NCBI GenBank assembly: GCA_013415575.1
Contig: JAAEES010000078.1
Coordinates: 1-5,869, forward strand
Reading direction: 5' to 3'
Source: Methanomicrobiales archaeon
GTDB taxonomy: Archaea; Halobacteriota; Methanomicrobia; Methanomicrobiales; Methanospirillaceae
DNA: 5,869 nucleotides
Of the stretch, positions 5,412 to 5,869 are shown in pieces. The notes beneath the pieces were generated by a model. That model searched no databases. It worked only from the letters and a program-made list of their open reading frames with translations, and was not told the DNA's origin. The position numbers and the translations under genes are program-made. Each line of letters starts with the position of its first letter. Position 1 is the stretch's first letter.

Positions 5412-5869
5412 ATGTTCAAATTCCTGAAAGACCGGTTTTCTAAGGAGAAAGAAGAGAGGCCGATCACCATACAGATCGGGGAGGTCCCCGCCCTGCTCGA
5501 TGACCTTGATGCTGAGATTACCGCCGATCTCGCCACCCGGACAGAAGGGCACCGGAACGCGGTTACCGCTGCACGGGAGAAACTCCGGGAGCTGGTGCAG
5601 GATCTCCGATCAAAGGAGCGCGATGAGGCCTACCATCCGAAACTCGAGAAGATCGCCAGGAACACCCTCCCCCTCTTCGAGAAGTCCATGCTCTCCTCGC
5701 TCGGAAAAGATCTCCCCCGTGAGCCTGAGGAGTTCTACACGGCAGCAAGCGAGTGCCTCAAGGGATGCGTCAAAGGGCTCGCCGGGCCCGGGAGGTACAT
5801 CCGGGGCGTCTTTCCCGAAGAGATGAAGGAGATCCGGGTGGCCGTGGACCGGATCGGCCGTGAGGTGAA
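5412..5869 (+). CDS. Unrecognised charged helical protein, N-terminal part (cut by window edge)
   Basis: I do not recognise this protein. The frame is open from an ATG at 5412 to the right edge (152 complete codons, no stop), so the 3' end is missing. I chose this start because it follows nadM by 10 nt, has GGGG about 7 nt upstream and gives a typical soluble N-terminus (MFKFLKDRFSKEKEE). In-frame ATGs at 5370 and 5358 inside nadM are alternatives. The protein lacks signal peptide and membrane segments. It is rich in Lys, Arg, Glu and Asp; residues about 47-85 look like a long amphipathic helix or coiled coil (AREKLRELVQDLRSKERDEA). A Cys-x3-Cys pair (115 and 119) is followed by GPGRYIRGVFPEEMKEIR (125-142). 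The short basic N-terminus superficially recalls FtsY, but no GTPase motif is seen. Codon use matches the neighbours. Its operon position with nadM implies co-expression only. Confidence 0.85.
   Translation, partial: MFKFLKDRFSKEKEERPITIQIGEVPALLDDLDAEITADLATRTEGHRNAVTAAREKLRELVQDLRSKERDEAYHPKLEKIARNTLPLFEKSMLSSLGKDLPREPEEFYTAASECLKGCVKGLAGPGRYIRGVFPEEMKEIRVAVDRIGREV

Noticed and set aside
4403..5536. A 377-codon open frame on the minus strand opposite larB and nadM.
   Set aside because: It lies antisense to two securely identified genes, its translation is low-complexity (Ser, Arg, Pro, Ala rich) with no recognisable domain, and GC-rich coding DNA commonly leaves long open antisense frames.

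Overview
The window looks like a piece of euryarchaeal chromosome. It carries both subunits of DNA topoisomerase VI, an archaeal-type nicotinamide-nucleotide adenylyltransferase (NadM) and a LarB-family protein. The genes are tightly packed, the start regions carry archaeal-style GGTGA/GGTGG ribosome-binding sites, and third codon positions are strongly GC-rich. A methanogen of the order Methanomicrobiales is my best guess, from gene content and protein style only; no marker in the window settles it.

There are two divergent gene sets. On the minus strand, reading leftwards from about 3900, lie a small three-helix membrane protein of unknown function, hisS (histidyl-tRNA synthetase), top6B and the first half of top6A, which runs off the left edge. 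The genes abut or overlap (2-nt gap, 14-nt overlap, 8-nt overlap), so they are probably one co-transcribed, translationally coupled unit. On the plus strand, from 4074, lie larB, nadM (sharing an ATGA stop/start with larB) and, 10 nt further on, an unrecognised charged, helical protein that runs off the right edge.

The roughly 170-bp divergent region between the two sets (3901-4073) is the only sizeable non-coding stretch. It holds an AT-rich TATA-like element for each direction, a perfect 15-bp hyphenated palindrome midway between them, and a 9-bp direct repeat.

The most interesting link is larB-nadM. LarB carboxylates and hydrolyses nicotinic acid adenine dinucleotide (NaAD) in the first step of nickel-pincer-nucleotide cofactor synthesis, while NadM makes NAD-type dinucleotides. 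The overlap would place the supply and the consumption of a pyridine dinucleotide under one mRNA. Most other content is housekeeping. I found no mobile element, CRISPR array, RNA gene or clear sign of horizontal transfer. The genuinely undescribed parts are the membrane protein and the right-edge protein.
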